From: an uncultured Selenomonadales bacterium
GTDB taxonomy: Bacteria > Bacillota > Negativicutes > Selenomonadales > Selenomonadaceae
Assembly: GCA_900315155.1 (NCBI GenBank)
Contig: OMYB01000011.1
Coordinates: 50,964 to 114,963, forward strand
Reading direction: 5' to 3'
Length of the DNA stretch: 64,000 nucleotides
Shown: positions 7,003 to 15,723 of the stretch, piece by piece
Layout: every line of letters starts with the position of its first letter
Numbering within the stretch: the first letter of the stretch is position 1
The notes under the pieces: model-generated
Told to the model about the DNA's origin: nothing
Databases searched by the model: none
What the model saw: only the letters and a program-made list of their open reading frames with translations
Position numbers and translations under genes: made by a program

Positions 7003-7401
7003 TCATGCTCCCAACGGCAAATCATCTACTTTGAGCAACTTGACATTGCCCTGCAGGTCCTCGTAGATATAGGCCAGGCCCCAATGGGGTTTGGCATACG
7101 GCACGACCGTCGTTAGCCGGCAGAGCACGCAGTAGTTCGTGCCGGCGACGACCTGAGTGCCCAGCAGGGCCACGGGCTCGTAGTCGCAGCCCAGCAGCCC
7201 GTCCACCGCCTTGTTAAACACAGTCCTGGTATGTTTATCCAGCTTGATCCGTCCCTGTGTCACCTGCCAGCCGCCGTCCAACGTTTCTCCGGCAACTGCC
7301 GCTGCAGCAGGCTGAGCGTCCTGCTGTGCCGCTGCACTGGCAGTGCCGCCCGCAGCCAAGACACCCGCTAACAGGAGTGCACCCAGTAATTGCTTTTTCA
7401 T
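7003..7401 (-). CDS. Secreted cystatin-like protein
   Basis: The 132-residue product has a clear signal peptide (KKQLLGALLLAGVLAAGG, ending ASA about residue 23) and a small alpha/beta domain. It contains QVVAGTNY at about 83-90, the hallmark first inhibitory hairpin of cystatins/stefins (QxVxG), a Gly-Gly-Trp near the start of the mature chain (43-45), and a P-H-W near 105-107 where cystatins have Pro-Trp in the second hairpin. It may therefore bind papain-like cysteine proteases outside the cytoplasm; inhibition is inference. Two cysteines follow the QVVAG loop (CVLC). GGGAGG lies 9 nt before the chosen ATG at 7401. Confidence 0.75.
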   Translation of the reverse strand: MKKQLLGALLLAGVLAAGGTASAAAQQDAQPAAAAVAGETLDGGWQVTQGRIKLDKHTRTVFNKAVDGLLGCDYEPVALLGTQVVAGTNYCVLCRLTTVVPYAKPHWGLAYIYEDLQGNVKLLKVDDLPLGA

Positions 7402-7612
7402 GATATCAACCTCCCATACTTCTTTGACAAAGCTTATGTTAGCACGCTCCAGCATGATTCACCATTCCAGCTGCATAAACTCTCGGTTAGTTTTGCATGA
7501 ATCCACTGCCCCGTCTGCTATAGATATATACGCATAAGCTTGTTATATTTTTACCTATAGCAACCAGAAGGAAAGCATGAATGGTTCACGGACGCGCTGG
7601 TTGTGAAGAATG

Positions 7613-7647
7613 ACAAAATGGCCTCGTACTATATGCACGAGGCCATC
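7613..7647 (-). terminator. Terminator after enolase
   Basis: Near-perfect 12-bp arms (ATGGCCTCGTAC / GCACGAGGCCAT) lie 20 bp past the enolase stop codon and are followed on the minus strand by TTTTGTC. Confidence 0.75.
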
Positions 7648-7667
7648 TTGCTGTTTATGGGGATGTC

Positions 7668-8981
<1,314 letters not shown>

Positions 8982-8986
8982 TTAAC

Positions 8987-9037
8987 TGAAAACTTTTCTC
9001 AACAGCTAGAGTATATCATATTGAGAACTTTTTTCAA
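8987..9037 (-). promoter_or_regulatory. Enolase promoter with two repeated dyads
   Basis: On the minus strand TTGAAA (9032-9037) and TATACT (9010-9015) are 16 nt apart. The imperfect dyad TTGAGAACTTTTTTCAA (9021-9037) covers the -35 side, and a close copy, TGAAAACTTTTCTCAA (8987-9002), lies downstream of the expected transcription start. Two copies bracketing a promoter look like operator sites for one repressor. The regulator is not evident in the window. Confidence 0.6.
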
Positions 9038-9053
9038 CTATTTTCTGTACGCC

Positions 9054-9404
9054 TCACGATTTAGCCGCTGCCTCAGGGAATGCCACGACGAGCAGCATCC
9101 TGAACGGCTCCAGCCCATAGACGGCATGCGGATGGTTCGCCGGCATGACGATGGAATCGCCTTTCGCAAGCTCGTAATCCTTGCCGTCGATCGTGATGCG
9201 GCCTTTGCCGTCGAGTGCGACGACCATCGCGTCGCCTTTCGACTCGTGCGTGCTGATGCCCTCGTCCTTTGCAAAGGCGAAGAGCGTGATGCCGAGGCCG
9301 CTATTCTGCACGAGCGTCTTGCTCACGACCTGCCCGTCCGCATACGCGACGAGATCTCCGAGGTGCAGCACTTCTGCTTTCGGGATATTACGCAGGATTT
9401 CCAT
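9054..9404 (-). CDS. Cupin-domain protein
   Basis: The 116-residue single-domain cupin has the two conserved motifs: LFAFAKDEGISTHESKGDAM (metal-binding His-Glu) and DSIVMPANHPHAVYGLEPF. Such proteins are small beta-barrels that bind a metal and often act as isomerases, dioxygenases or sensors. The close match to a group of anaerobe cupins of unknown role (MEILRNIP start) gives no substrate. AAGGAG precedes the ATG. A palindrome overlaps its promoter, suggesting regulated expression. Confidence 0.88.
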   Translation of the reverse strand: MEILRNIPKAEVLHLGDLVAYADGQVVSKTLVQNSGLGITLFAFAKDEGISTHESKGDAMVVALDGKGRITIDGKDYELAKGDSIVMPANHPHAVYGLEPFRMLLVVAFPEAAAKS

Positions 9405-9447
9405 GATGATCGACTCCTTTTAGGTTCTGTTTTCCTTTTCTGTCTGT

Positions 9448-9476
9448 AGTATAGCAAAAAATGAATCGGATTCATG
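9448..9476 (-). promoter_or_regulatory. Cupin promoter with palindromic operator
   Basis: On the minus strand a -10 TATACT (9448-9453) lies next to ATGAATCCGATTCAT (9461-9475), a dyad with perfect 7-bp arms placed over the -35/spacer region. A repressor or activator bound there would control the cupin gene. Confidence 0.55.
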
Positions 9477-9661
9477 TAACTCGGTGACACAAGGAAAAAT
9501 TTTTTGACACATACATGACGGCATGGTTCAAAAAAAAGCACAAAAAAGAGGATTTGCCATGCCGCTCGCGCTCTATCCTGCACGCTTTTCCGATGCGTGT
9601 AAAGCATCTGCCTGCAAGAATATGTCGCTTCATCAAAGAACGTGTACAGAATCCATAGATA

Positions 9662-9700
9662 GAAAAACGCGGGAGCATCCACCATACTGCTCCCGCGTTC
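9662..9700 (-). terminator. Terminator after NAD(P)-binding gene
   Basis: Perfect 12-bp arms AACGCGGGAGCA / TGCTCCCGCGTT end 4 bp beyond the stop codon side of the gene at 9704-10354 and are followed by a T-run on the minus strand. The rest of the 9405-9661 interval shows no convincing gene. Confidence 0.8.
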
Positions 9701-9703
9701 TTT

Positions 9704-10354
9704 CTATCTATGGAAAAGGATATCCTGCCCGCTCACGATGTTCGTTCCCTGCGTCCTTTCCTTCGCCAGCCGTGCCATCGCCTTTGCGACGTCCAGCGTC
9801 TTCATGGGCTTCATGTGCTTCAGCAGGCCGATGGCATTCAGCGCTTGCAGCACTTTCACGGACAGCGTCTCCGTAAGGCGCTTCGTCGGATGGCGGATGA
9901 GCGAGGGCGGGCGCAGGATGGTGAGTGCAGGGAAGCCGAGCGTCTGCAGGTCTTTTTCGATCTCGCCTTTCAGGCGGAGGTAGAAAAACGAGGACTTCGG
10001 ATCCGCGCCGACCGAGGAAATGACGACCATCTGCGGCACGCCGTTTTCGCGTGCCGCTTTCGCGACGGCGAGCTGGTAGTCGTGATCGACGCGCCACTGC
10101 GGCTGCTTGCCGCCCGCCCGCTTTTTCGATGTGCCGAGGCTCGAGAAAAGCACGTCGCCCTGCACGAAGTGCTGCCATGCCTCCGGCTGCTCGAAGTCGA
10201 TGATGTGGACATGGAATTTCTCGGCGTGCTCCTGCGGGAGCTTTGGCAGGCGGCGCACGAGCACGTCGACGCGCTCATAGTCGGAGTCAGCGGCAAGCAC
10301 CGTGAGCAGGTCGCGTCCGACAGCGCCCGTGGAACCGATGGTGATGGCGTTCAT
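9704..10354 (-). CDS. NAD(P)H-binding oxidoreductase (HTATIP2-like atypical SDR)
   Basis: The 216-residue protein begins with the dinucleotide-binding motif ITIGSTGAVGRDLL (a GxxGxxG variant), continues with GDVLFSSLGTSKK and VVISSVGADPKSSFFYLRLK, where a Tyr-x-x-x-Lys pair is present, and LRPPSLIRHP. This is the layout of atypical short-chain dehydrogenase-type proteins related to HTATIP2/YbjT. The substrate is unknown. GGGGGA precedes the ATG and a short possible leader ORF lies upstream. Two internally deleted relatives of this gene occur at 6460-6594 and 21130-21363. Confidence 0.88.
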   Translation of the reverse strand: MNAITIGSTGAVGRDLLTVLAADSDYERVDVLVRRLPKLPQEHAEKFHVHIIDFEQPEAWQHFVQGDVLFSSLGTSKKRAGGKQPQWRVDHDYQLAVAKAARENGVPQMVVISSVGADPKSSFFYLRLKGEIEKDLQTLGFPALTILRPPSLIRHPTKRLTETLSVKVLQALNAIGLLKHMKPMKTLDVAKAMARLAKERTQGTNIVSGQDILFHR

Positions 10355-10375
10355 GGAGATTCCCCCTTTGCGTGT

Positions 10376-10441
10376 TTATTTGGATTGGATCGTCAGCACG
10401 TTTTTCCCGATGGCCTTGTACTGCTGCGTTGTCTTTCCCAT
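10376..10441 (-). CDS. Possible 21-residue leader peptide
   Basis: MGKTTQQYKAIGKNVLTIQS plus a final Lys is preceded by AAAGGAGA at a good distance and ends 22 bp before the NAD(P)-binding gene. The last part of this ORF and the intergenic bases are also present before pseudogene copy A (6595-6635), so the arrangement predates the duplication. It could be a translated leader or the stump of a longer gene. No family is recognised. Confidence 0.35.
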   Translation of the reverse strand: MGKTTQQYKAIGKNVLTIQSK

Positions 10442-10491
10442 GATACTGTCTCCTTTTGTTGTATATTCATGCATATATTAGTGCTAAAAGT

Positions 10492-10514
10492 AAAGCCTCG
10501 CCGTGAGGCTTTTC
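10492..10514 (-). terminator. Small hairpin, possible terminator after toxin gene
   Basis: AAAGCCTC and GAGGCTTT pair around a 5-nt loop about 75 bp beyond the stop of the PIN toxin gene. Confidence 0.45.
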
Positions 10515-10587
10515 ACTGGGCGGTCAGAATGTCACGAATGGCATCGGCCAGATTTTCAAAAAACCACGCCCTTTTAATACGATGATC

Positions 10588-11001
10588 TTAGCGATGCAAC
10601 TGTTCCATCCGAAGATGGAGCGGTAGAACCGTTTTGTAGTGCTCGAAGTCTCGATCGACTGTATAGATGATGAATTCATGCCGGACAGCTACGGCACAGA
10701 TCAAAAAATCAACCGCAGAGCCTTGGATACCCTTGCGTCTGCACATATTGGAATATTGGGCGGCAAGTTCATAGTCCGGCGTCGTGATGGGAACATCCGG
10801 CAGGAAGGAGAGCCTTTCTTTTAGTTTTGCGAATTTTGCATCATCAGATATGCCAGAAAGAATTTCCTGCCGGACAGGGCCGATGAGGACGGCCTGCAAG
10901 TTCCGCAACATCTTCGCGAGCTGCTCGCATATGACAGGATCCGGACTCTTTCTTCGCAAGGCCTCCGACCAGATGCACGTATCGACCAAAAACTCAGACA
11001 T
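10588..11001 (-). CDS. vapC: PIN-domain toxin (VapC family), second pair
   Basis: The 137-residue PIN nuclease has MSEFLVDTCIWSEALRR (first Asp), GPVRQEILSGI (Glu), GSAVDFLICAVAVRH (third acidic site) and YTVDRDFEHYKTVLPL (fourth). This is the pattern of VapC endoribonucleases. It overlaps the VapB gene by 8 bp, indicating translational coupling. The start at 11001 is chosen over an upstream in-frame ATG because GGAA-rich sequence and the VapB overlap favour it and because homologues begin directly with the Asp strand. It is only distantly similar to the PIN protein at 3865-4266. Confidence 0.88.
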   Translation of the reverse strand: MSEFLVDTCIWSEALRRKSPDPVICEQLAKMLRNLQAVLIGPVRQEILSGISDDAKFAKLKERLSFLPDVPITTPDYELAAQYSNMCRRKGIQGSAVDFLICAVAVRHEFIIYTVDRDFEHYKTVLPLHLRMEQLHR

Positions 11002-11197
11002 GGCGATTCCTTTCCGCCTTGTAATCATAGTCCGTATCAAAATCCACCGTGCCGAAAGCACCAATCAGCTTTTCAGCTTCCCTGCGCTGTATGAATTCCT
11101 TGAGTGCCAAGGTAACCGTATCCTTCTTCGTCTTCAATCCACCGATTGCCACCGCCTGATTCAACAGGTTGTCATCCAAAGCCAGATTCGTCGCCAT
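10994..11197 (-). CDS. vapB: VapB-family antitoxin
   Basis: The 67-residue protein reads MATNLALDDNLLNQAVAIGG, then KTKKDTVTLALKEFIQRREA, a ribbon-helix-helix of the VapB (PF09957-like) type, and ends in an acidic tail FGTVDFDTDYDYKAERNR that would block the toxin active site. AGGGGG lies before the ATG at 11197; the longer upstream frame reads through the promoter and is rejected. A perfect 18-bp palindrome lies next to its -10 box, the expected autoregulatory operator. Confidence 0.88.
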   Translation of the reverse strand: MATNLALDDNLLNQAVAIGGLKTKKDTVTLALKEFIQRREAEKLIGAFGTVDFDTDYDYKAERNRHV

Positions 11198-11245
11198 AAA
11201 CACACGCCCCCTATCGCTATCTTCACGTTTTCTTTCTTCGTTTCC

Positions 11246-11270
11246 ATTATACCACACATCATGATGTGTG
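11246..11270 (-). promoter_or_regulatory. vapBC promoter and palindromic operator
   Basis: On the minus strand the perfect palindrome CACACATCATGATGTGTG (11253-11270) is followed after 1 nt by TATAAT (11246-11251). The -35 element is weak. Occupation by a VapBC complex would block RNA polymerase. Confidence 0.75.
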
Positions 11271-11291
11271 AATAGTAGTTTCTCGATAGAC

Positions 11292-11336
11292 AAAAAGACG
11301 GAACCGCACGATGGCGATTCCGTCCTATTTGCCGCT
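11292..11336 (-). terminator. Hairpin, copy 2 of the repeated terminator-like element
   Basis: GACGGAACCGC and GCGATTCCGTC flank a short loop just downstream of the PNPOx-like gene. The sequence is almost identical to hairpins at 6951-6991 and 16547-16587, although the neighbouring genes differ. Confidence 0.65.
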
Positions 11337-11344
11337 CGGCTGTT

Positions 11345-11746
11345 TCAAGCCAGCACGTTCTTGTTGTCTTTGCCCGGCGTCGTCACGATGACCTTCTCCG
11401 GCGTGATCACCAGCGCGCCTTTTGCCGTGGCCGCGCCGTGGAACATCTTTTCGACCATCGACTTGAACGTGGCGACCGTCTCGCCTTCCGTCTCATGCAC
11501 GGCGCGGCCTTGAATCTGGTAGCCTTCCATCGTTTTCACATCGTACGCCGAAATCGCGATGCGGCCGTCGTTTGCCGTAAGATTCTCAAGCGTCTGCGCG
11601 AGGAACACGTCGCCGACGACGAGCTTGCCGTCCTCCGTCACATCCTTGAACGCCACGGGCACGACGTTCGGCTGGCCGTCCGCACACGTCGCGAGATCCC
11701 AGAGATTGTTCTTGAGCACATTCTTCACATTTTCCGACAGCTTCAT
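11345..11746 (-). CDS. Pyridoxamine 5'-phosphate oxidase-like FMN-binding protein
   Basis: The 133-residue split-barrel protein contains MKLSENVKNVLKNN, LATCADGQPNVVPVAFKDV (the strand that contacts flavin), AQTLENL and RIAISAYD, then GYQIQGRAVHE. This matches the small PNPOx-like group of flavin proteins, whose members reduce varied substrates or bind F420/heme. The substrate is unknown. It is divergent from an HxlR regulator, with a long palindrome between, so redox-controlled expression by that regulator is likely (inference). The start at 11746 is preceded by GAGGAT; upstream in-frame ATGs lack a site. Confidence 0.86.
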   Translation of the reverse strand: MKLSENVKNVLKNNLWDLATCADGQPNVVPVAFKDVTEDGKLVVGDVFLAQTLENLTANDGRIAISAYDVKTMEGYQIQGRAVHETEGETVATFKSMVEKMFHGAATAKGALVITPEKVIVTTPGKDNKNVLA

Positions 11747-11852
11747 TTGAAATATCCTCACTTTCATCGTCCTGTATCTTTTGCAAAGCCTCACGCTTTA
11801 CCCCTTGACGACTCCAGTGTATCCCTGCGGCTCAAAAGCTTCAAGATATGGA

Positions 11853-11879
11853 GAAATTTATGAGTCACTCATAAATTTC
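11853..11879. promoter_or_regulatory. Long palindrome between divergent genes (HxlR operator)
   Basis: Arms of 13 bp (GAAATTTATGAGT and its complement) match perfectly around a single central C. A further half-site (GAGTGACTT) follows at about 11881. The palindrome lies between the PNPOx-like gene and hxlR, where an HxlR regulator would bind. Confidence 0.75.
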
Positions 11880-11937
11880 AGAGTGACTTGAAGAACGCTG
11901 CCTTGCTTGCTATCATCAAAGCGAGGAGATGAACATC

Positions 11938-12315
11938 ATGTATCAGAAGAAACTCGCCGATGACATCCGCTGCCCGCTCGAATACGGCCTTGAAATCTTT
12001 GGCGGCAAATGGAACTCGCGCATCCTCTGCGTACTCGCCGCCGCAGCACCCATGCGCTACAGCGAGCTGCGGAAGGAAATGGCGAACATCACGGACGCCG
12101 TCCTCGCCGCCTCGCTCAAGAAGCTGCAAAACGACGGCATGATCACGCGTCAGCAGTACAACGAGATCCCGCCGCGCGTCGAATACCACCTCACGGAAAA
12201 AGGCGCATCCGTCATCCCGATCCTCCAGAGCATCTGTCATTGGGCCGGCGCGTATCACAAGGAGGACAACGAACACACGATGAAACAGTGCCAGCGCTGC
12301 GACTATCGGGCATAA
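11938..12315 (+). CDS. HxlR-family transcriptional regulator
   Basis: The 125-residue winged-helix protein has the conserved cysteine near the start (CPLEYGLEIFGGKWN), the recognition region YSELRKEMANIT and VLAASLKKLQNDGMI, and the wing RVEYHLTEKGASVIPIL. HxlR/HypR/YodB proteins sense aldehydes, quinones or disulfide stress through that cysteine and control a neighbouring oxidoreductase. The start is placed at 11938 because GAGGAG lies 9 nt before it, whereas an ATG nine bases upstream has no room for one. A Cys-x-x-Cys occurs at the C-terminus (CQRCDYRA). Confidence 0.9.
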   Translation: MYQKKLADDIRCPLEYGLEIFGGKWNSRILCVLAAAAPMRYSELRKEMANITDAVLAASLKKLQNDGMITRQQYNEIPPRVEYHLTEKGASVIPILQSICHWAGAYHKEDNEHTMKQCQRCDYRA

Positions 12316-12341
12316 GCCACCGGAAGTACCATTTCAAAAGC

Positions 12342-13343
12342 TCAGCGAATCCGCAGGCTCGCGAGTGAGGCGAACGTGCAAACGGCGATGTCCATGCACC
12401 AGACGAGCGTGTAGCCGCCCGTCAGCGTGACGCAGAGGCCGCCGAGCCATGCGCTGAGGAATGCGCCGATCTGGTGGCAGAGGAACAGAAAGCCAATGAG
12501 CGTCGCGATGCGCGTGCTGAGCCAGCCCGAGAGCAACGCACCCGCGATCGTCGTGATGCCGTAGACGGAAAACGCCCACGCTGCTGCCGCCTCCTCGATG
12601 CCGTACGAGACGAACTGCGAAAAGAGATGCGCCTCGATGAGCACCATGTGAAAGCCGCACGTCGAAAAGCCGCAGATGAGCAAACGATATGTGCGATCGT
12701 GGAACGCCTCGCGGAAAATCTCGCGGAATCCCGCCGTCTCCCGTGCGCCAGCCGCCTCGTCCGTGCCTCCCGCCGCGTTTCCTGCCGTCATCGCCCAGAG
12801 CACGGGGAGCATGACGAGCATGGGGACGCAGAGGCCGAGCGATGCAAGCGGCAAGCCGCCCGTCGACAGCAGCCCCGAGATGATGGGCGCGAACGCCGTC
12901 GAGCCGAGGCCGGCCGACGCATTGAGGATGCCCGAAATCAGCATGGCGTTCCGCTCGCCGACACGCTGCACGATGGCCGAGAGGATGATGCCGAAGCAGA
13001 CGGCGCCCGCACCCGCGCCCATGAAGACGCCGATGGCCAGCAGCACGGCCGGCATCGAATGGACGAACGGCAGCAGCGCGAGGCCAATGGCATACGACAC
13101 CGCGCCGAGCGTCAGCACGAAACGGTTCGACCGCCGCATCGCGAGCCAGCCGAAGAATGGCTGCGTTGCGCCAAACGCGAGCTGCAACAGCGCAATGGCG
13201 ATGCTCACGCCCTCATACGACTGCCCGCTGCTCGCCGCGACGGGATTCAGCAGCAGTCCGATGTCCCCGCGCACGCCCGCGCTGACGCCATAGAGCAGCG
13301 TACCCGCGACCGCGCAGAAAATGAGTAGTTTCTTTCCTGTCAT
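12342..13343 (-). pseudogene. MFS transporter with in-frame internal deletion
   Basis: The 333-residue frame is a 12-helix major facilitator in most of its length (RGDIGLLLNPV, the FGWLAMRRSNR loop, ATQPFFGW). Relatives of this type are about 390-400 residues. After SGWLSTRI the protein passes directly to ATLIGFLFLCHQIGAFLSAW, which in relatives follows only after two further helices. About 60 residues (two transmembrane segments) seem to be missing, so transport activity is doubtful even though the frame is open. Its ATG overlaps the stop of the HAD remnant by 4 bp. Confidence 0.65.
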
Positions 13344-13951
13344 AAGATCTCCTGCACGTGCTCCAAACGGTCAACGATGAAGTCCGGCTCGCCGCCTGCG
13401 GGAACGGGCTTCGGCTCCCGCCGATACCAGCACGTCTGCATGCCATAGCCTTTGCCACCTGCGATATCCGATGTCAGCGAGTCGCCGATGAGGATCGTCT
13501 CCTCGGGACGCAGGTCGGGGAATCCCGACGCGCGGAGCTTTGCAAAGCAGTGGTCGAAAAACGCAGGGTCGGGCTTCTGCGCGCCGACGGCCTCGGAGAT
13601 GAAGCAGTGCGCGAACACGTCCTTCATACCGCCGACCTCCAGCCGGTGCACCTGCTGCTCGTACGGCCCGTTGCTTGCGGCGCAGAGCGTGTATTTGCCG
13701 TGCAGGTACGCCAGCAACTCCTTTGCGCCCGCCTCAGGGATCGCGCTCTCGTGCAGCGCATCGCGGAAATAGCGCTCGAACGCACGGCCGTCAAAGTCGA
13801 TGCCCATCGCCGCGAACACGCGGTTCCAGCGGACGTCGATGAGCTCGGCAAACGTCCAGGGCGGTCGACGAGTGCTTTGTCGAGCGCGAACGGTGCGACG
13901 CCGCTGGAGAAATCCGTGGGACATACCACACGGACGCAACCGCCGCTTCAT
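13340..13951 (-). pseudogene. HAD-family hydrolase (YjjG-like), N-terminally truncated
   Basis: From about 13860 leftwards the product is clearly a HAD phosphatase of the YjjG type: FAELIDVRWNRVFAAMGIDF, LCAASNGPYEQQ (motif II), VGAQKPDPAFFDH (motif III lysine) and ILIGDSLTSDIAGGKGYGM (motif IV). The first 30 or so residues are Arg-rich and unlike any HAD protein, and the catalytic DxDGT motif I is absent. The original 5' end has therefore been replaced, and the enzyme should be inactive. It overlaps both neighbours by 4 bp. Confidence 0.75.
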
Positions 13952-14415
13952 CTTTCCGATGCATTTCCATCATCCCTTCTTTCCATCAGCAAAACAGGAT
14001 ACGGATTCCCCTGCTCGTCGATGTCCGAACGACCGACGACCGCGAACCCCATATGCTCGTAAAACCCGCGCGCCTGTGGATTTTCTTCGTTGACCGTGAC
14101 AGTGCTGATGCCATAGTGCTCGATGGCAAATGCCACCAACCGCTTGCCGAGCCCCTTCCCGCGCGCCTCCGGCGCGAGGAACAGCATTTTCAGATGATGA
14201 TCCTCCACGCCGAGGAAAGCGATAGGTTGCCCGTCCGCTTCCGTCTCGATGACGAGATGCGCGACAGCTTCAATCGCCTGCGGCACGTACGGCTGGATCT
14301 TTGCAATATCGTCTGCTGGGAGGAACGTATGCGTTTCTCGCACGGAGCGTTCCCAAACATCGAGCAGTTGCTCGACGAGGAGCTGCGTCCGCTCTGTTTT
14401 TTTGATTTCTTTCAT
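13948..14415 (-). CDS. GNAT-family N-acetyltransferase
   Basis: The 155-residue protein has the GNAT fold in order: LVEQLLDVWERSVRETHTFL, AHLVIETEADGQPIAFLGVE, the acetyl-CoA loop LAPEARGKGLGKRLVAFAIE (R/Q-x-x-G-x-G/A) and ENPQARGFYEHMGFAVVGRS. It resembles the YjaB group of acetyltransferases. The acceptor is unknown. The start at 14415 follows AGGAGG; the longer frame begins in the promoter of the divergent Rrf2 gene. Its stop overlaps the following HAD remnant. Confidence 0.88.
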   Translation of the reverse strand: MKEIKKTERTQLLVEQLLDVWERSVRETHTFLPADDIAKIQPYVPQAIEAVAHLVIETEADGQPIAFLGVEDHHLKMLFLAPEARGKGLGKRLVAFAIEHYGISTVTVNEENPQARGFYEHMGFAVVGRSDIDEQGNPYPVLLMERRDDGNASER

Positions 14416-14432
14416 ATTGTACCTCCTAGGGA

Positions 14433-14479
14433 TTGACAACGGATGTGTCTTATATTATTATGTATCTGTAAAAGATACA
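14433..14479 (+). promoter_or_regulatory. Rrf2 gene promoter and dyad operator
   Basis: TTGACA (14433-14438) and TATTAT (14456-14461) are 17 nt apart. Immediately downstream, TGTATCT and AGATACA (14461-14479) form a 7-bp dyad, the position expected for autorepression by the Rrf2 protein encoded next. Confidence 0.7.
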
Positions 14480-14499
14480 GATTCAAAAAGGAGCAACAC

Positions 14500-14934
14500 A
14501 TGGATACAAAGTTTGCCGTGGCAGTCCACACCCTTTTGTTCATCAGCGAGTCGCCAGAGCCAAAGACGTCGGAGACGATTTCCCAGACACTGCACACGAA
14601 TGCGAGCTATGTTCGGAAAATCTTGTCCGGACTCGTCAAGGCGGGGATGATCACGAGCGCCACGAAGTCGAAGGATTGCTGCCTGCTGAAACAGCCAGAG
14701 GAAATCCTGCTCAGCGATATCTACAATGCAGTAGAGCCCGGCGTGAGCAAGCTCACCATGAGCCTGTCGCAAAATCCGGATACGAACATCATCCTCTGCC
14801 GCTGCGAGCAACCCGTGATGGAAGACCTCTTCCGCGAAATGGAACGCTCCGTCGATGCCATCCTGCAACACAAAACGCTCCAAGATGTCATCGACGAAGT
14901 AAAACGTGTCGCAGCACAAGAATCGACGCTTTGA
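14500..14934 (+). CDS. Rrf2-family transcriptional regulator
   Basis: The 144-residue protein has the Rrf2 winged helix: MDTKFAVAVHTLLFISES, the recognition helix ASYVRKILSGLVKAGMI and the wing, then LSDIYNAVEP. Cysteines occur at the wing (DCCLL) and late (LCRCEQ), not with the IscR spacing, so Fe-S or thiol sensing is possible but unproven. The ATG at 14500 has AAGGAG upstream. The gene is followed after 35 bp by an FMN reductase-like gene, probably its regulatory target. Confidence 0.9.
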   Translation: MDTKFAVAVHTLLFISESPEPKTSETISQTLHTNASYVRKILSGLVKAGMITSATKSKDCCLLKQPEEILLSDIYNAVEPGVSKLTMSLSQNPDTNIILCRCEQPVMEDLFREMERSVDAILQHKTLQDVIDEVKRVAAQESTL

Positions 14935-14969
14935 GAAATATATTTGAACGAAAAGGAGACGCGATCACC

Positions 14970-15623
14970 ATGTCAAAGAGAATCATCGCTATCAGCGGCA
15001 GCCCGCGAAAAGGCAAGAACACGGAACAGCTGCTGCAAGAAGCCCTGCGCGGCGCGGCCGAAGCCGGCGCGGAGACGAAGCTCGTCCGGTTGTACGAACT
15101 GAAGTTCCACGGCTGCTACAGCTGCTTTGCCTGCAAGCGCCTCGGCAGTCCGGCATTCGGCCGCTGCGTCCACGGTGACGACCTGCAAACGGTTTTGAAG
15201 GAAATCCATGAGGAAGCCGACGGCCTGATCCTGGGCGCGCCCATCTATTGGGGGCATCCTTCGGCCGAGATGCAGGCATTCCAAGAACGGCTGCTCTTCC
15301 AATACTACGATTACTCGCCCGAGGGCGGGACGCTGCTGGACCGCATCCTCCCCGTCCTCTGCATCTACACGATGAATGCGACGGCCGAGCAGACGAAAAC
15401 GTTCCATATGGACAACGGCTGGAACATGACGGCCGCAATGTTCCAGCGCTTCTTCGGTTCGTATCAAGAGCTGCGGAGCTATGACACGCTGCAATTCGAC
15501 GATTACAGCAAATATGCGTCCAGCATGTTCGACGAAACACATAAAAAAGCCGTTCACGAGCAAGCATTCCCGAAGGATCTGGCCAAGGCGTATGAACTCG
15601 GCCGAAACCTGCTTGCAGAATAA
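14970..15623 (+). CDS. NADPH-dependent FMN reductase / flavodoxin-fold protein
   Basis: The 217-residue protein starts with the FMN phosphate loop IAISGSPRKGKNTEQLLQEA, has a cysteine-rich segment CYSCFACKRL and GRC as in iron-sulfur flavoproteins, and GAPIYWGHPSAEMQAFQERL, which contacts the isoalloxazine. It probably transfers electrons from NAD(P)H to a small acceptor; whether the cysteines carry a cluster cannot be decided. The gene is in an operon with the Rrf2 regulator (35 bp gap) with AAGGAG before the ATG. Confidence 0.88.
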   Translation: MSKRIIAISGSPRKGKNTEQLLQEALRGAAEAGAETKLVRLYELKFHGCYSCFACKRLGSPAFGRCVHGDDLQTVLKEIHEEADGLILGAPIYWGHPSAEMQAFQERLLFQYYDYSPEGGTLLDRILPVLCIYTMNATAEQTKTFHMDNGWNMTAAMFQRFFGSYQELRSYDTLQFDDYSKYASSMFDETHKKAVHEQAFPKDLAKAYELGRNLLAE

Positions 15624-15656
15624 CTGCCGAGCACGCTCTCCTGTCATCATTCGATG

Positions 15657-15685
15657 TTCACATATCATGGCATTTCCAGTATAAT
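15657..15685 (+). promoter_or_regulatory. Promoter for TSUP permease
   Basis: TTCACA (15657-15662) and a consensus TATAAT (15680-15685) are 17 nt apart, 38 nt before the start codon. Confidence 0.7.
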
Positions 15686-15723
15686 AGGGGTAATAATTTT
15701 TTTCAACGACAGGAGATGTTTCC

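Noticed and set aside
9405..9661. Small gene on either strand
   Set aside because: Short frames exist (for example HRKSVQDRARAAWQ on the minus strand) but lack start signals and any known family.
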